NCBI GenBank assembly: GCA_937860195.1
Contig: CALMBN010000276.1
Location: forward strand, 1 to 5,709
Reading direction: 5' to 3'
Source of the DNA: an uncultured Novosphingobium sp.
Lineage (GTDB): Bacteria; Pseudomonadota; Alphaproteobacteria; Sphingomonadales; Sphingomonadaceae
Length of the DNA stretch: 5,709 nucleotides
Numbering within the stretch: the first letter of the stretch is position 1; each line of letters begins with the position of its first letter. Under the pieces are notes generated by a model that saw only the letters and a list, made by a program, of their open reading frames with translations, was not told where the DNA came from and did no database searches. Positions 4,632-5,709 of the stretch are shown here, piece by piece. The position numbers and the translations under genes were made by a program.

Positions 4632-5709
4632 ATGAGTGTGAGTAACATGGCGGATCTTTCTCCGCCGCCGCGTAGTGCCATGGGGCAAATTGCCGACCCG
4701 GAATCCCGCGATTCCGCCAGTCACGCGCCCCAAAACCACCCCGGCGGCCACACCCGCAGCGGACCCGTTGCTTGGGCGCAGCAGCAGCGCACTGCGCCAT
4801 TCCACCGCCAGGCCTTTGCCGCGATCGACCTTGGCACCAACAATTGCCGTCTGCTGATCGCCCGGCCGCAGGGCCAGAATTTCGTCGTGGTCGATGCCTT
4901 CAGCCGGGTCGTGCGGCTGGGCGAAGGCCTCGCCCAGACCGGACGGCTAAGCCAGGAAGCGATGGACCGGGCGCTGGGCGCGCTGCACGTCTGCGGTGAC
5001 AAATTGCGTCGCCGCAGCGTCCAGTTGGCCCGCTCGGTTGCCACCGAAGCCTGCCGCCGGGCCGAGAACGGCGCAGACTTTGTCGCGCGGGTTCGCGATG
5101 AAACCGGAATCCTGCTCGACATCATCTCGGCCCAGGAGGAAGCCAGGCTCGCGGTGATGGGCTGCCATCTGCTGCTGGAAGCAGGCGAAGGCCCGGCGAT
5201 GATCTTCGATATCGGTGGCGGATCGACAGAACTGGTGCTGGTCGAAAACGGTACCGATGAAACGCCAACGATCCACGATTGGCAATCAGTGCCGTGGGGA
5301 GTGGTCTCGTTGACCGAAACCTGCGGGACAGAGCCGGACGATGCGGTAGGCAGGGCGGCACGCTATGCCGAGATGGTCGGACGGGTTCGGACCAGCCTGG
5401 CTCCCTTCGCCGAGCGAGTCCGGTCCTGGCACAGGACCGATTCTGGCATGCCCGAACTGCGCCTGCTCGGCACCAGCGGCACGGTCACGACCCTGGCCAG
5501 CGTGCATCTGGAGCTGCTCCAATATGACCGGAGCGCGGTCGACGGCCTGATCGTGCAAAGCGCTGACATGCTTGGTCTGTGCCAAATGCTGGCCCGGATG
5601 ACCCCGGCCGAGCGCCGCGCGGCGCCTTGCATCGGGCGTGAACGAGCCGATCTGGTCGTCTCCGGTTGCGCAATCCTCGAGGCGATCATGGAGTTATGGC
5701 CCGCGAACC
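4632..5709 (+). CDS. Ppx/GppA family phosphatase, C-terminal end cut by window edge
   Basis: The frame is open for 359 codons to the right edge. Family enzymes cleave terminal phosphate from polyphosphate or convert pppGpp to ppGpp in the cytoplasm; the sequence does not decide which. Visible motifs of this ASKHA-fold family are AAIDLGTNNCRLLIA (63-77, first phosphate loop), FSRVVRLGEGL, ATEACR, IISAQEEARLAVMG with the Glu pair 169/170 that includes the expected catalytic acid, IFDIGGGSTEL (191-201, second phosphate loop), PWGVVSLTE, and LLGTSGTVTTLA (278-289). Roughly 30 C-terminal residues are probably missing. The first 60 residues are a Pro/Gly/Gln-rich extension before the conserved core. 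ATGs at 4632, 4647 and 4680 are all in frame and none has a strong ribosome binding site; I give the most upstream. In related genomes an RlmE-type rRNA methyltransferase commonly follows, but it would lie outside the window. Confidence 0.95.
   Translation, partial: MSVSNMADLSPPPRSAMGQIADPESRDSASHAPQNHPGGHTRSGPVAWAQQQRTAPFHRQAFAAIDLGTNNCRLLIARPQGQNFVVVDAFSRVVRLGEGLAQTGRLSQEAMDRALGALHVCGDKLRRRSVQLARSVATEACRRAENGADFVARVRDETGILLDIISAQEEARLAVMGCHLLLEAGEGPAMIFDIGGGSTELVLVENGTDETPTIHDWQSVPWGVVSLTETCGTEPDDAVGRAARYAEMVGRVRTSLAPFAERVRSWHRTDSGMPELRLLGTSGTVTTLASVHLELLQYDRSAVDGLIVQSADMLGLCQMLARMTPAERRAAPCIGRERADLVVSGCAILEAIMELWPAN

Overview
The window looks like an alphaproteobacterial chromosome, most likely a sphingomonad (Sphingomonadales). 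This rests on the Ppx/GppA protein at the right, with its IDLGTNNCRLL first phosphate loop, on a tRNA-Gln(CTG) driven by a TTGACC-N17-TAGAGG promoter, and on GC-rich coding sequence at both ends. The lineage is an inference from style, not a proof.

Layout from left to right. Positions 1-3264 (minus strand) hold one uninterrupted reading frame of 1088 codons. It is the N-terminal part of a large secreted RHS/YD-repeat protein and runs off the left edge, so its C-terminus (the usual RHS core end and any toxin tip) and any immunity gene lie outside the window. The protein has a signal peptide, then a compact segment holding all eight of its cysteines, then a DUF6531-like 'GDPV...LTRHYRS' entry motif, then beta-rich sequence and at least 14 YD motifs. 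Positions 3265-3529 are an AT-rich divergent intergenic region with overlapping promoter candidates and an 8-bp inverted repeat. Positions 3530-3823 (plus) encode a 97-residue, two-helix membrane protein resembling VirB2/TrbC conjugative pilins. It stands alone, has no cleavable leader, and ends in a charged tail with a terminal CxxC.

Positions 3824-4439 have no gene I can support. They hold several imperfect inverted repeats, including a nested stem-loop just beyond the 3' end of the tRNA. Positions 4440-4513 (minus) are a complete tRNA-Gln(CTG) with encoded CCA. From 4632 to the right edge (plus) lies a Ppx/GppA phosphatase that lacks only its C-terminal end.

The two halves look different. 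The right part (tRNA and ppx/gppA) is ordinary core genome. The left part (orphan pilin-like gene divergent from an RHS giant, with an AT-rich spacer) looks like accessory DNA lying beyond the 3' end of a tRNA gene. No integrase, transposase or convincing att repeat is visible. The most interesting point is the divergent pairing of a Cys-rich secreted RHS protein with a lone VirB2/TrbC-like subunit. A functional link between them is a hypothesis only.
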